Shown here: one piece after another, positions 1 to 6,321 of the stretch
How positions within the stretch are numbered: the stretch's first letter is position 1
How the letters are laid out: each line of letters opens with the position of its first letter
Source: an uncultured Rickettsiales bacterium
GTDB taxonomy: Bacteria; Pseudomonadota; Alphaproteobacteria; Rickettsiales; UBA1997
Direction: 5' to 3'
Assembly: GCA_951800555.1 (NCBI GenBank)
Contig: CATOJU010000047.1
Location: 1-7,044, forward strand
Length of the DNA stretch: 7,044 nt
Notes under the pieces: generated by a model
Told to the model about the DNA's origin: nothing
Seen by the model: only the letters and a program-made list of their open reading frames with translations
Database searches by the model: none
Position numbers and translations under genes: made by a program

Positions 1-4
1 ATAT

Positions 5-97
5 ATGAAAAATAAAAATAGTTTTATGCAGGAGGTCTATTATATTTTTGGGTTATCTAAAAATAAAAAGTAGTTTTATGATTTATGAAAAATAAAA
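5..97. repeat. imperfect short direct repeats
   Basis: The 18-base run at 11-28 (AATAAAAATAGTTTTATG) recurs at 62-80 with one inserted G. The 13-base run ATGAAAAATAAAA occurs at 5-17 and again at 85-97. The elements are short and AT-rich, so chance or slippage is possible, but their shared order suggests a decayed local duplication. I can assign no function. Confidence 0.3.
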
Positions 98-126
98 TTT
101 ATATAAATAAAACATAAAAAATACTA

Positions 127-178
127 AAAAGATAGCTATACAATTAGAATCTTATTTTATAACTTTATTCTATCTTTT
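127..178 (-). terminator. possible terminator of the nitronate monooxygenase-like gene
   Basis: A perfect 9-bp inverted repeat pairs AAAAGATAG at 127-135 with CTATCTTTT at 170-178, around a 34-base loop. Read on the minus strand, the second arm runs into a T-rich tail (CTATCTTTTTAGTATTTTTT), as expected of a factor-independent terminator. It lies about 215 bases past the stop codon of the gene ending at 393. The large loop and A/T-only outer pairs make it weak. Confidence 0.3.
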
Positions 179-206
179 GATAATATTGCAAAATTTCTTA
201 ATTTCT

Positions 207-260
207 TAATACTTTATAAAAAGGTACTTTCAAAGAGAGATAAAGTATTATTTATTTTTT
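207..260 (+). terminator. plus-strand terminator-like hairpin
   Basis: A perfect 11-bp inverted repeat (TAATACTTTAT at 207-217, ATAAAGTATTA at 240-250) encloses a 22-base loop and is followed on the plus strand by TTTATTTTTT at 251-260. Read on the minus strand there is no T-run after the stem, so the polarity is rightward. No plus-strand gene precedes it inside the window. It could end a transcript entering from the left, or be a paired element with another role. Confidence 0.3.
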
Positions 261-392
261 ATTATAGTTTTATTCATCAACTTTATTAGTATTTATTCCG
301 TTTATTTAATTTTATTATCAACCCTTATTTTTGTGGAAATGACAGTTAAAAATTAGGAAAATTTTAAATTAAAAAAATGAAGTTAGAATTAA

Positions 393-1793
393 TTATTTAC
401 CTTCAATTATATTATTAACAAGCTCTTTTATACTTGGTATATATCCATTTTTATATAAAGGGTCTATCGCAAATCTATAGGCTTCACTACCAGCAAAATA
501 AAGTTGTTTATTAATTTCTTCATCATGAATAGAATTTTGCAAAGCCTTTTGTATACATATTTTTCTAAAATCTGGAATTTTTCCAGTACTATTATTTGTA
601 GTGTTTTGACTCCAACAACTAAATTGACATTGGCTCAAACAGCCACAACAATTAACCATATCATTTTTTAATTCATTAAATTTTTCTTTTGATATAAAAA
701 GTGCTGTATCATCCGGTGTTTTAGAAATTTTATTATATCCATTTGACAACCATTTATTAATATTTTTAATATCATTATTTTTTACAAAAATTTTTGTACC
801 ATCAATATCAATTATTTCAAAATTAAAAATATCATTTTTTTCTAATGAAAAGTCAACTTGTCTAGTACTTCTATCAAATAATTCTTTTAAATATACATTA
901 TTTACCGCAGAAGAATAAAAACCTGTTGGACTAAATTTATTAGTTTTTATATCTTCTGGTTTTAAATTTAAAAGTATTTGTTTCCATCTGTCAGAGATGG
1001 GGCTTTCTTTTGTTAGCATAGGTCTTGTACCAAACTGGAATGCAATTTTTCCAATTTTTTCACTATTTAAAAATTTTTCATATTCTTTTATATTCCAAAT
1101 ACCGCCGGCTACTATTATAGGGGTTTCCTTTAGATTAACTTGATTCATAAATGTTCTCAACTCACCCACTCTTTCATAGGTATCTCCTTTAATAAAAGGA
1201 TCTTCATTATTAGATAATCCATTATGACCACCTGCTCTCCAAGGACATTCATAAACAACGCCACCTAACCATTCCTTGGTCCTTTCATAACTTTTTTTCC
1301 ATAAAACTCTAAAAGCTCTCATTGAAGAAACTATTGGAAAATAATTAATTTTATATTTTGCACAAATATCGCCTAATTTATAAGGTAATCCAGCACCGCA
1401 AACAATACCTTGAATTAATCCTTTTACTTTTTGTAAAACTTCATCTAAAATATGTTCTGTTCCTCCCATTTCCCACATAACATTCATATGAATTCTACCT
1501 CTATTTCCAGCTATATCTCTTGCAATTTTAGCTTGTGAAATTATTCCTTTTATAGAATTTTGAATCATTTCTAAATGTCTTTCAAGCCTATTTTTTGCCT
1601 TTATAATAAATCTCTTTATTTCACCATTACTATTTATAAAATCTGGATTAACACCAGAAAAAGTTCCTATACAATCATTTAAAGCAAAATTTCCTGCTGT
1701 AATTCCATTAGATACTCCAATTCCTTTACCCCCTTCAACTACTGGTAAAAAACTTTTGCCATTTATAATAATATTTTCTAGATTTTTTAACAT
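393..1793 (-). CDS. nitronate monooxygenase-like FMN-dependent oxidoreductase
   Basis: This 466-residue protein belongs to the nitronate monooxygenase (2-nitropropane dioxygenase) TIM-barrel flavoenzyme family, whose members oxidise alkyl nitronates or act as FMN oxidoreductases in the cytoplasm. Visible family marks are the N-terminal EGGKGIGVS (20-28, usually QGGMGVGVS), CGAGLP (132-137), the AGGH motif (187-190) with the candidate catalytic His190, the glycine motif IIVAGGIW (226-233) and FQFGTR (252-257), the last two at the expected flavin phosphate-binding region. Residues from about 287 (SPTGFYSSAV) to the end extend beyond the basic barrel and include a Cys cluster (382, 383, 385, 389, 393). 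I recall this longer form from Alphaproteobacteria. The ATG at 1793 is fixed by an in-frame TAA directly before it, although no Shine-Dalgarno is seen. The gene stands alone behind its own promoter. The true substrate cannot be read from sequence. Confidence 0.8.
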   Translation of the reverse strand: MLKNLENIIINGKSFLPVVEGGKGIGVSNGITAGNFALNDCIGTFSGVNPDFINSNGEIKRFIIKAKNRLERHLEMIQNSIKGIISQAKIARDIAGNRGRIHMNVMWEMGGTEHILDEVLQKVKGLIQGIVCGAGLPYKLGDICAKYKINYFPIVSSMRAFRVLWKKSYERTKEWLGGVVYECPWRAGGHNGLSNNEDPFIKGDTYERVGELRTFMNQVNLKETPIIVAGGIWNIKEYEKFLNSEKIGKIAFQFGTRPMLTKESPISDRWKQILLNLKPEDIKTNKFSPTGFYSSAVNNVYLKELFDRSTRQVDFSLEKNDIFNFEIIDIDGTKIFVKNNDIKNINKWLSNGYNKISKTPDDTALFISKEKFNELKNDMVNCCGCLSQCQFSCWSQNTTNNSTGKIPDFRKICIQKALQNSIHDEEINKQLYFAGSEAYRFAIDPLYKNGYIPSIKELVNNIIEGK

Positions 1794-1824
1794 TTATTGA
1801 CATAATTAATATAATATTAGTCGT

Positions 1825-1853
1825 ATTATAAAATATAATTTTTTAAATGTAAA
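1825..1853 (-). promoter_or_regulatory. sigma-70 promoter of the nitronate monooxygenase-like gene
   Basis: On the minus strand TTTACA (1848-1853) is followed after exactly 17 bases by TATAAT (1825-1830). Transcription would start near 1818, giving a leader of about 25 bases before the ATG at 1793. The -10 is a perfect consensus and the -35 differs at one base. In such AT-rich DNA the -10 alone would mean little, but the pairing and spacing are good. Confidence 0.6.
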
Positions 1854-1876
1854 TCTAAATTTTGTAGATTATAACC

Positions 1877-1910
1877 GGATTTACTAATAATCAGTAAATT
1901 TATTTTTTTT
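1877..1910 (+). terminator. plus-strand hairpin with T8 tail, or operator-like palindrome
   Basis: ATTTACT (1879-1885) pairs with AGTAAAT (1893-1899) over a 7-base loop, with two further G-U pairs possible from GG at 1877-1878. T8 follows at 1903-1910, which is the layout of a plus-strand terminator. No plus-strand gene precedes it. It also sits just upstream of the -35 at 1848-1853, so it could instead be a regulator-binding palindrome for the minus-strand promoter. Confidence 0.3.
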
Positions 1911-1922
1911 ATAAAAAAAATA
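1901..1922. repeat. 22-base perfect A/T palindrome
   Basis: The sequence reads TA, eight T, AT, eight A, TA and is identical on both strands. It overlaps the T-tail of the neighbouring hairpin. It could fold into a nearly loop-free hairpin with a T or A flank in either direction, and it lies downstream of the gene ending at 2100, so it may help end that transcript. Pure A/T composition makes chance origin plausible. Confidence 0.3.
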
Positions 1923-2099
1923 CTCAAAATTAATATTAATATATTCTTCTTATTTTTTAACCTAAATTTTCTTGTTTTTATTAAATTGTTAATTCTTTGT
2001 TATTTTTAACCTATTATAATTAACTCTCATAGGGTTCTATATTCAATAAATCTTTAAAGAATAGAGATTTAAATCTTTTTAATATATATCTAATCATAA

Positions 2100-2468
2100 T
2101 CACATATAAACATTATAGGTTCCTAATGAAAATAAATACATTAAAAACAAAGAAATCAATGTTTTCAATAATAAACCTTCTTCTTTACTTAAATATTCTA
2201 ATAACAAATAAAATAATTGAAAGCTAATAAACCCAACAGTAGTCCAATAATTAAACATAGTAGTACTAAAATGAAATAATTTTAATAAAACCATATGAGT
2301 TATAAAGAATATTGTAAAATATATAATAATTACTATTGATTCTTCTTTAGAGTTGTTAGACATATATAATCCATAAAAATTAATAATAATGTAAAAAATA
2401 ATAATGTAAAAAAATAATAATAAAAGTCTGTTATAACATTTGGGATAAGATATCCAGTGGATTAACAT
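2100..2468 (-). CDS. unrecognised small membrane protein
   Basis: I do not recognise this 122-residue protein. It is dominated by Ile, Leu, Phe and Tyr and shows about four membrane-spanning stretches (roughly residues 14-36, 44-63, 70-91 and 98-117). These are separated by short polar links such as SNNSKEES (37-44) and LSKEEG (93-98), which would be the exposed loops. An open frame this long is unlikely by chance at such high A+T, where stop codons are frequent. There is no clear Shine-Dalgarno before the ATG at 2468. A shorter start at Met36 (2363) is possible and would remove the first segment. The stop is TGA. It stands alone between two spacers, and nothing nearby hints at its role. It is most likely an inner-membrane protein, though the gene call itself is not certain. 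Confidence 0.55.
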   Translation of the reverse strand: MLIHWISYPKCYNRLLLLFFYIIIFYIIINFYGLYMSNNSKEESIVIIIYFTIFFITHMVLLKLFHFSTTMFNYWTTVGFISFQLFYLLLEYLSKEEGLLLKTLISLFLMYLFSLGTYNVYM

Positions 2469-2529
2469 TAAATATCTTACATAGTTTTAAAAACTAATAT
2501 TAATATTTTTTTATAAATATCTAGAATTT

Positions 2530-2559
2530 TAAAAAATTATTTTTTTTAATAAAAATAAT
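2530..2559 (-). terminator. weak terminator after the Asn/Arg-rich gene
   Basis: On the minus strand ATTATTTTT (2551-2559) can pair with AAAAATAAT (2536-2544) around a 6-base loop, followed by five T (2531-2535). It begins three bases past the stop codon of the gene ending at 2562. The stem is entirely A/T, so it would be weak, but its place directly behind the stop fits a terminator. Confidence 0.35.
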
Positions 2560-2561
2560 AT

Positions 2562-3524
2562 TTATTTTTTAAAATTTTTATCTTCGTATGAACTATGACT
2601 AAAAATAATAGAAAAATCTTTTATAATTTTTAATAATTTTCCAAATTGCTTATTATTATCTAATCGACCATTATTGTTAATACTATTCGAATTTTCTTCA
2701 AAATCTCTTTGAACTACTACTGATAATTCATTTTCAAAATGTATATTATTATTTGTTACTTGTTCATTATTTCTATTCCTAAATAAATTCCTTATTCTAT
2801 TAATTCCATTTCTAAACCTACTATTAGTTTCATTTAATAAATTATTAAACCTATTTCTTAATGTATTTATTTGTTGATTATTCCTTATTCTATTAATTCC
2901 ATTTCTAAATCTACTATTAGTTTCATTTAATAAATTATTAAACCTATTTCTTAATGTATTTGTTTGTTGATTATTCCTTATTCTATTAATTCCATTTCTA
3001 AATCTACTATTAGTTTCATTTAATAAATTATTAAACCTATTTCTTAATGTATTTGTTTGTTGATTATCATTATTATTTAATGTATTATTTGTAGGGTTTC
3101 TTAATATATTTCTATTTCTTAAATTTGTTATTGTATTAATTGTTATTTCTTGATTTGTTCTTCTTCTCCTTCTTCTTATTTGTGAATCAATTTCAATCAT
3201 TATTTCATAAAGTCTTCTTTGGTTTATTTCTCTCCAAAATCTTTGTTGACTAAGTCTATCATTAAATTCTCTAAAAAAACCTTCTTCTAATAATTCTTCT
3301 TGATTATAATTTCTTATTAATTCATCAAATAGTATAATAAATCTATTTGCCAATTCTTCAATATTTATTGTTTGTATATTATTTGTATAATTAAGAAAAT
3401 CTTCCACTGCTTGGTTGTTTATTAGATTATGATTTGATCCAGTTCTATTAGAATTGTTTGAATTTATTCCTCTTCTTCTAAGAATATTATTTATATCCAA
3501 TTCTTCTAAATTATTATTATCCAT
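2562..3524 (-). CDS. Asn/Arg-rich tandem-repeat protein, unrecognised
   Basis: I do not recognise this 320-residue protein. It has no signal peptide or membrane segment. The N-terminus is Asn-rich with RRRG (16-19). Residues about 38-116 look like an ordinary helical domain, followed by six arginines (117-122). Three 31-residue repeats span 153-245, each carrying NTLRNRFNNLLNETNSRFRN and ending GINRIR. The last 75 residues are less biased and more acidic, ending in a Lys-rich tail. Overall it is strongly basic. I start it at the second ATG because AAAAGGA lies 6 bases before that codon, while the first in-frame ATG (3551) falls only 5 bases past a consensus -10 and is effectively at the transcription start. 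Possible roles (nucleic-acid binding, secreted effector, scaffold) are guesses from composition. It is a single-gene unit with its own promoter. Confidence 0.7.
   Translation of the reverse strand: MDNNNLEELDINNILRRRGINSNNSNRTGSNHNLINNQAVEDFLNYTNNIQTINIEELANRFIILFDELIRNYNQEELLEEGFFREFNDRLSQQRFWREINQRRLYEIMIEIDSQIRRRRRRTNQEITINTITNLRNRNILRNPTNNTLNNNDNQQTNTLRNRFNNLLNETNSRFRNGINRIRNNQQTNTLRNRFNNLLNETNSRFRNGINRIRNNQQINTLRNRFNNLLNETNSRFRNGINRIRNLFRNRNNEQVTNNNIHFENELSVVVQRDFEENSNSINNNGRLDNNKQFGKLLKIIKDFSIIFSHSSYEDKNFKK
2788..3067 (-). repeat. 93-bp tandem repeat, three copies
   Basis: Three consecutive 93-base units lie at about 2790-2882, 2883-2975 and 2976-3068 within the Asn/Arg-rich gene. The second and third are identical apart from the last boundary base. 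The first differs from them at two places, one silent (AGG for AGA) and one changing Thr to Ile (NNQQINT). The unit is a whole number of codons, so gain or loss of a copy keeps the frame. Confidence 0.92.
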
Positions 3525-3530
3525 AATTTT

Positions 3531-3537
3531 TCCTTTT
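3531..3537 (-). promoter_or_regulatory. ribosome binding site that sets the start of the Asn/Arg-rich gene
   Basis: AAAAGGA on the minus strand ends 6 bases before the ATG at 3524. No comparable site precedes the first in-frame ATG at 3551, which supports the shorter protein. Confidence 0.7.
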
Positions 3538-3555
3538 ACCTTTATTAACATTTAA

Positions 3556-3584
3556 ATTATATCATAAAAAAAATCGTTTGTCAA
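3556..3584 (-). promoter_or_regulatory. near-perfect extended sigma-70 promoter
   Basis: On the minus strand TTGACA (3579-3584) and TATAAT (3556-3561) are both exact consensus with an optimal 17-base spacer, and TGA directly before the -10 gives an extended -10 element. Phased A- and T-runs just upstream (about 3585-3611) could act as an UP element. The predicted transcription start is near 3549, giving a 25-base leader to the ATG at 3524. This is the strongest promoter visible in the window. Confidence 0.85.
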
Positions 3585-3636
3585 TTTATTTTTTAAAAAT
3601 TTTAAAAATTTATTTAGAAATATAAAAATAAATGCT

Positions 3637-3657
3637 TATATTTGATATTCAAATATA
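3637..3657 (-). terminator. inverted repeat, possible terminator of the ATPase operon
   Basis: TATATTTGA (3637-3645) and TCAAATATA (3649-3657) form a perfect 9-bp inverted repeat with a 3-base loop, 41 bases past the ATPase stop codon. On the minus strand it is followed by AAGCATTTATTTTTATA, a loosely T-rich tail. It may end the ATPase transcript. Because it also lies about 50 bases upstream of the promoter at 3556-3584, an operator role is an alternative. Confidence 0.4.
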
Positions 3658-3698
3658 GGGATTTATGATATTAACCAAAAAATAATATTTTTTTTAAT

Positions 3699-6305
3699 TT
3701 ATTTATTTTTTTTTCTACTTAATTTTTCAACCTCGGAGACTATAACTACTACAATTGAAAATAACAACATAATTAAAATTTCCTTCAATTTCAAAGGTTC
3801 AATTCTTAAAACCTTACTCAAAAACGAGTTTGAAGCTACAAATAAATGTATTGCAACAGCACAAGATATACCTAAAATCAATTTTTTATTTTTTTTAATA
3901 CTATGCTTAAATACAGATTTATTTTCAGATCTGCTATTTAAAACCTGCAGATTTTGTATAAATACAAACAACATTAAAACTAAACTTGTAGATTTCACAT
4001 TACTATAATTCAACATTTTTATACAATAACAATAAATTGTAGTACATAAAACAGTTATGGTTATTATTAACCATATACATCTTCTTATCATTACATTATT
4101 GAATATAGCTTCTTGTGGATTTCTGGGTTTTTTAAACATTTCATCTCCTTCCTGTCTTTCGAACGCAAGAAAAATATTTTGAACTCCTTCAGTCATTACA
4201 TTTAGCCATAGTAATTGAGAGGCATTAAAAGGTACCGGTAGGCCTAATATTATAGATAAAATATAAATTATAACCTTCGGTATTCCACAAGAAACAGCAA
4301 AAAATATAACTTTTCTTATATTATTATATACAATTCTTCCTTCTTCAACTGCATTTGTAATAGATGTAAAATTATCATCCATTAAAATAATATCTGCACT
4401 TTCTCTTGCTATATCAGTTCCACCTTTTCCCATAGCAACGCCAACATTAGCATTTTTTAGGGCGGGAGCGTCATTTACACCATCCCCAGTTACAGCAACA
4501 AAATTTCCATTTCTTATCATAGATTGAACTATATCCAATTTTTGAGTTGGCTCCATTCTTGAATAAACTTTAGTATTTTCAGTTAATGTATCAAGTCTAT
4601 TTTCACCAATATTTAAAGCTTCTTTAACTTCCAATCCAGTTTTTACTTCATCCATTTTTTCAACAAATTCAAGCTGTCTAGCTATAGCGAAAGCAGTTTT
4701 TGGATTATCACCAGTTATCATAGCTATTTTTATACCTGCATTTTGACATTCTTTTATAGCAGGTTTTACTTCTTCTCTTAATGGGTCCAACATTGAAAAT
4801 AATGATAAAAATCTAAGATTTTTTAAATCCGCTTGTTTATAATCATCTTTTTTATCAACTTCTCCATATGCTATTGCCAATACTCGCATTCCTTTATCTG
4901 ACAAATCTTCCAATATTTTTAAAATTTTATTATGTTCTTCTTCTGTCTGATTACACATATTTAAAATTGTTTCAGTAGCACCTTTAACGAAAGCAAAAAT
5001 TTTACCGTCTACTTCATTAAAGCTTGCAGAAAATCTGCTTTCTGATGTATAATAAAGCAATTTTATTCTATTAAATCCTTTAAATATTTCTTTAATATCA
5101 TAACCTTTACTAATTACATATTTTAAGAACGCTATATCTACGGCATCACCAAAAAACTCATTACCATTTAAACCAGCTTCATTTGGCAAAACACAAGATA
5201 AATAACCTAACTCTTCATTACTAAAATTTACAAAATTTTTAATGTCTAAAAATCTTTTTTCACTAATTTTAGTTAAATCCAAATGATTTCCATTTATATC
5301 CAATATATCTACTACTTGCATTTCATTTTGGGTTAAAGTTCCAGTTTTATCTGATGCAATTACAGTACAAGATCCCAACGCCTCAACAGCTGATAAATTT
5401 CTAACTACAACATTTCTTTTTGCCATATTATACATACCAATAGAAAGAGCTATTGTTATAGTTATTGGTAATCCTTCTGGAATTGCAGCTACTGCAAGAC
5501 TTATAGCCATCATTAAAGTTTCTTCAAATTTATCACCTCTTAAAAGAGAAGCTATTAATATTATTACAACAGCAACTCCAATTGTTATAGTAAACATTTT
5601 AGAAAATTTCTCCATTCTAACTACTAAGGGAGTTTCGTTTTTAGATTTTTGGGTTATTTTATCGGCTATTTTCCCCATTTCAGTATTAACGCCAATATTT
5701 TTTACTATACCTTTAGCATAACCTTTCACAATTATAGTTCCCGCAAAAATTTCATTCAATTTTTCTTGAATTTGGCAATTTTCTTTTTGAATATGATTAT
5801 GATTTTTTTTAACTGCGACAGATTCGCCAGTCAACATAGATTCATTTACTTCTAAATTTTCAGTTTCTAGCAATAATATATCAGCTGGAACTTTTGTTCC
5901 ATCTTTTAAAACAACTATATCACCAACTACAAGATTTCTTGATTCTATTTCTTGTTCTAAACCATCTCTAATAACTACTGTTTTAGCTTTTACTATATCC
6001 TTTAAAGAATCTGCTGATTTTTGAGCAGAACATTCTTGAATACATCCTATTAAAGAATTTACAGATAATATTATGAATATAAAAATTCCATCAGAATATT
6101 CTTTTAAAAAAATTGATATACAAGCACCAAATAGTAATATATATATTAATGGATCACAAAACTGTTTTAAAAAAGTAATAATGATATGTTCTTTTTCAAC
6201 TTTTGGTAATTCATTATAACCAAATTTTTCAATTCTATTTTTTACTTCTTGACTATTTAACCCATCAATATTTGAATCTAATTCTTTTAAAATTTCTATA
6301 TTCAT
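3699..6305 (-). CDS. P-type cation-transporting ATPase, Ca2+-ATPase-like (P2)
   Basis: This 868-residue inner-membrane ion pump is full length for the family. It has an N-terminal cation-ATPase region, M1-M2 (about 51-90), an actuator domain with TGES (159-162), M3-M4 with PEGLP (276-280), the phosphorylation site DKTGT (Asp319), the nucleotide-domain KGA (441-443), DPLR (507-510), TGDN (531-534), the hinge GDGVNDAP (607-614), and six C-terminal membrane segments M5-M10 (about 661-857). Glu277 matches the M4 ion ligand of SERCA (Glu309) and Asn702 matches Asn796. The M5 site reads CGIPK, placing Lys677 where SERCA has Glu771, and M6 reads NVMTEG, placing Glu706 where SERCA has Asp800. The transported ion is therefore uncertain: Ca2+ at one site, H+ or another cation are all possible. 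AAAAGGAT precedes the ATG at 6305. The gene follows the FKBP-like gene by 16 bases, indicating co-transcription. Confidence 0.93.
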   Translation of the reverse strand: MNIEILKELDSNIDGLNSQEVKNRIEKFGYNELPKVEKEHIIITFLKQFCDPLIYILLFGACISIFLKEYSDGIFIFIILSVNSLIGCIQECSAQKSADSLKDIVKAKTVVIRDGLEQEIESRNLVVGDIVVLKDGTKVPADILLLETENLEVNESMLTGESVAVKKNHNHIQKENCQIQEKLNEIFAGTIIVKGYAKGIVKNIGVNTEMGKIADKITQKSKNETPLVVRMEKFSKMFTITIGVAVVIILIASLLRGDKFEETLMMAISLAVAAIPEGLPITITIALSIGMYNMAKRNVVVRNLSAVEALGSCTVIASDKTGTLTQNEMQVVDILDINGNHLDLTKISEKRFLDIKNFVNFSNEELGYLSCVLPNEAGLNGNEFFGDAVDIAFLKYVISKGYDIKEIFKGFNRIKLLYYTSESRFSASFNEVDGKIFAFVKGATETILNMCNQTEEEHNKILKILEDLSDKGMRVLAIAYGEVDKKDDYKQADLKNLRFLSLFSMLDPLREEVKPAIKECQNAGIKIAMITGDNPKTAFAIARQLEFVEKMDEVKTGLEVKEALNIGENRLDTLTENTKVYSRMEPTQKLDIVQSMIRNGNFVAVTGDGVNDAPALKNANVGVAMGKGGTDIARESADIILMDDNFTSITNAVEEGRIVYNNIRKVIFFAVSCGIPKVIIYILSIILGLPVPFNASQLLWLNVMTEGVQNIFLAFERQEGDEMFKKPRNPQEAIFNNVMIRRCIWLIITITVLCTTIYCYCIKMLNYSNVKSTSLVLMLFVFIQNLQVLNSRSENKSVFKHSIKKNKKLILGISCAVAIHLFVASNSFLSKVLRIEPLKLKEILIMLLFSIVVVIVSEVEKLSRKKNK

Positions 6306-6312
6306 AATATTA

Positions 6313-6319
6313 TCCTTTT
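6313..6319 (-). promoter_or_regulatory. ribosome binding site of the ATPase gene
   Basis: AAAAGGA on the minus strand ends 7 bases before the ATG at 6305. It lies inside the 16-base gap after the upstream stop codon, so translation of the pump starts independently on a shared message. Confidence 0.65.
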
Positions 6320-6321
6320 TA

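Larger units (their letters stand above)
1..392. other. AT-rich gene-free stretch with repeats
   Basis: I see no convincing gene in either strand here. The stretch lies downstream of the nitronate monooxygenase-like gene, so it should contain that transcript's end. It holds two inverted repeats (127-178 and 207-250) and an imperfect direct repeat near the left edge (5-97). An AGGAGG at 31-36 on the plus strand looks like a strong ribosome binding site, but no ATG or long reading frame follows at a usable distance. The left edge of the window cuts whatever lies beyond. Confidence 0.6.
1794..2099. other. AT-rich intergenic spacer
   Basis: This spacer separates the small membrane-protein gene from the nitronate monooxygenase-like gene. 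It contains the promoter of the latter (1825-1853), a plus-oriented hairpin with a T-run (1877-1910), a 22-base A/T palindrome (1901-1922) and two short palindromes, TCTTTAAAGA (2051-2060) and AGATTTAAATCT (2065-2076). No gene or RNA is recognisable. Confidence 0.6.

Noticed and set aside
31..99. AGGAGG on the plus strand followed by a short open frame
   Set aside because: There is no ATG, GTG or TTG at a proper distance, and the frame closes after some 20 codons. It is probably chance.
1735..1803. 22-codon minus-strand frame overlapping the start of the nitronate monooxygenase-like gene
   Set aside because: It begins with ATG in the leader and ends with TGA, but has no ribosome binding site and no supporting feature, so a regulatory leader peptide cannot be claimed.
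2788..3067. CRISPR-like array
   Set aside because: The 93-base units are directly contiguous without spacers and keep a coding frame, so this is a protein repeat.
3525..3551. First ATG of the Asn/Arg-rich frame as the true start
   Set aside because: It lies only 5 bases past a consensus -10 and lacks a ribosome binding site, while the second ATG has both a leader and AAAAGGA.
5649..5855. 68-codon plus-strand open frame
   Set aside because: It lies wholly inside the ATPase gene on the opposite strand. Its Phe/Ile-rich composition is the mirror of Lys/Asn codons.
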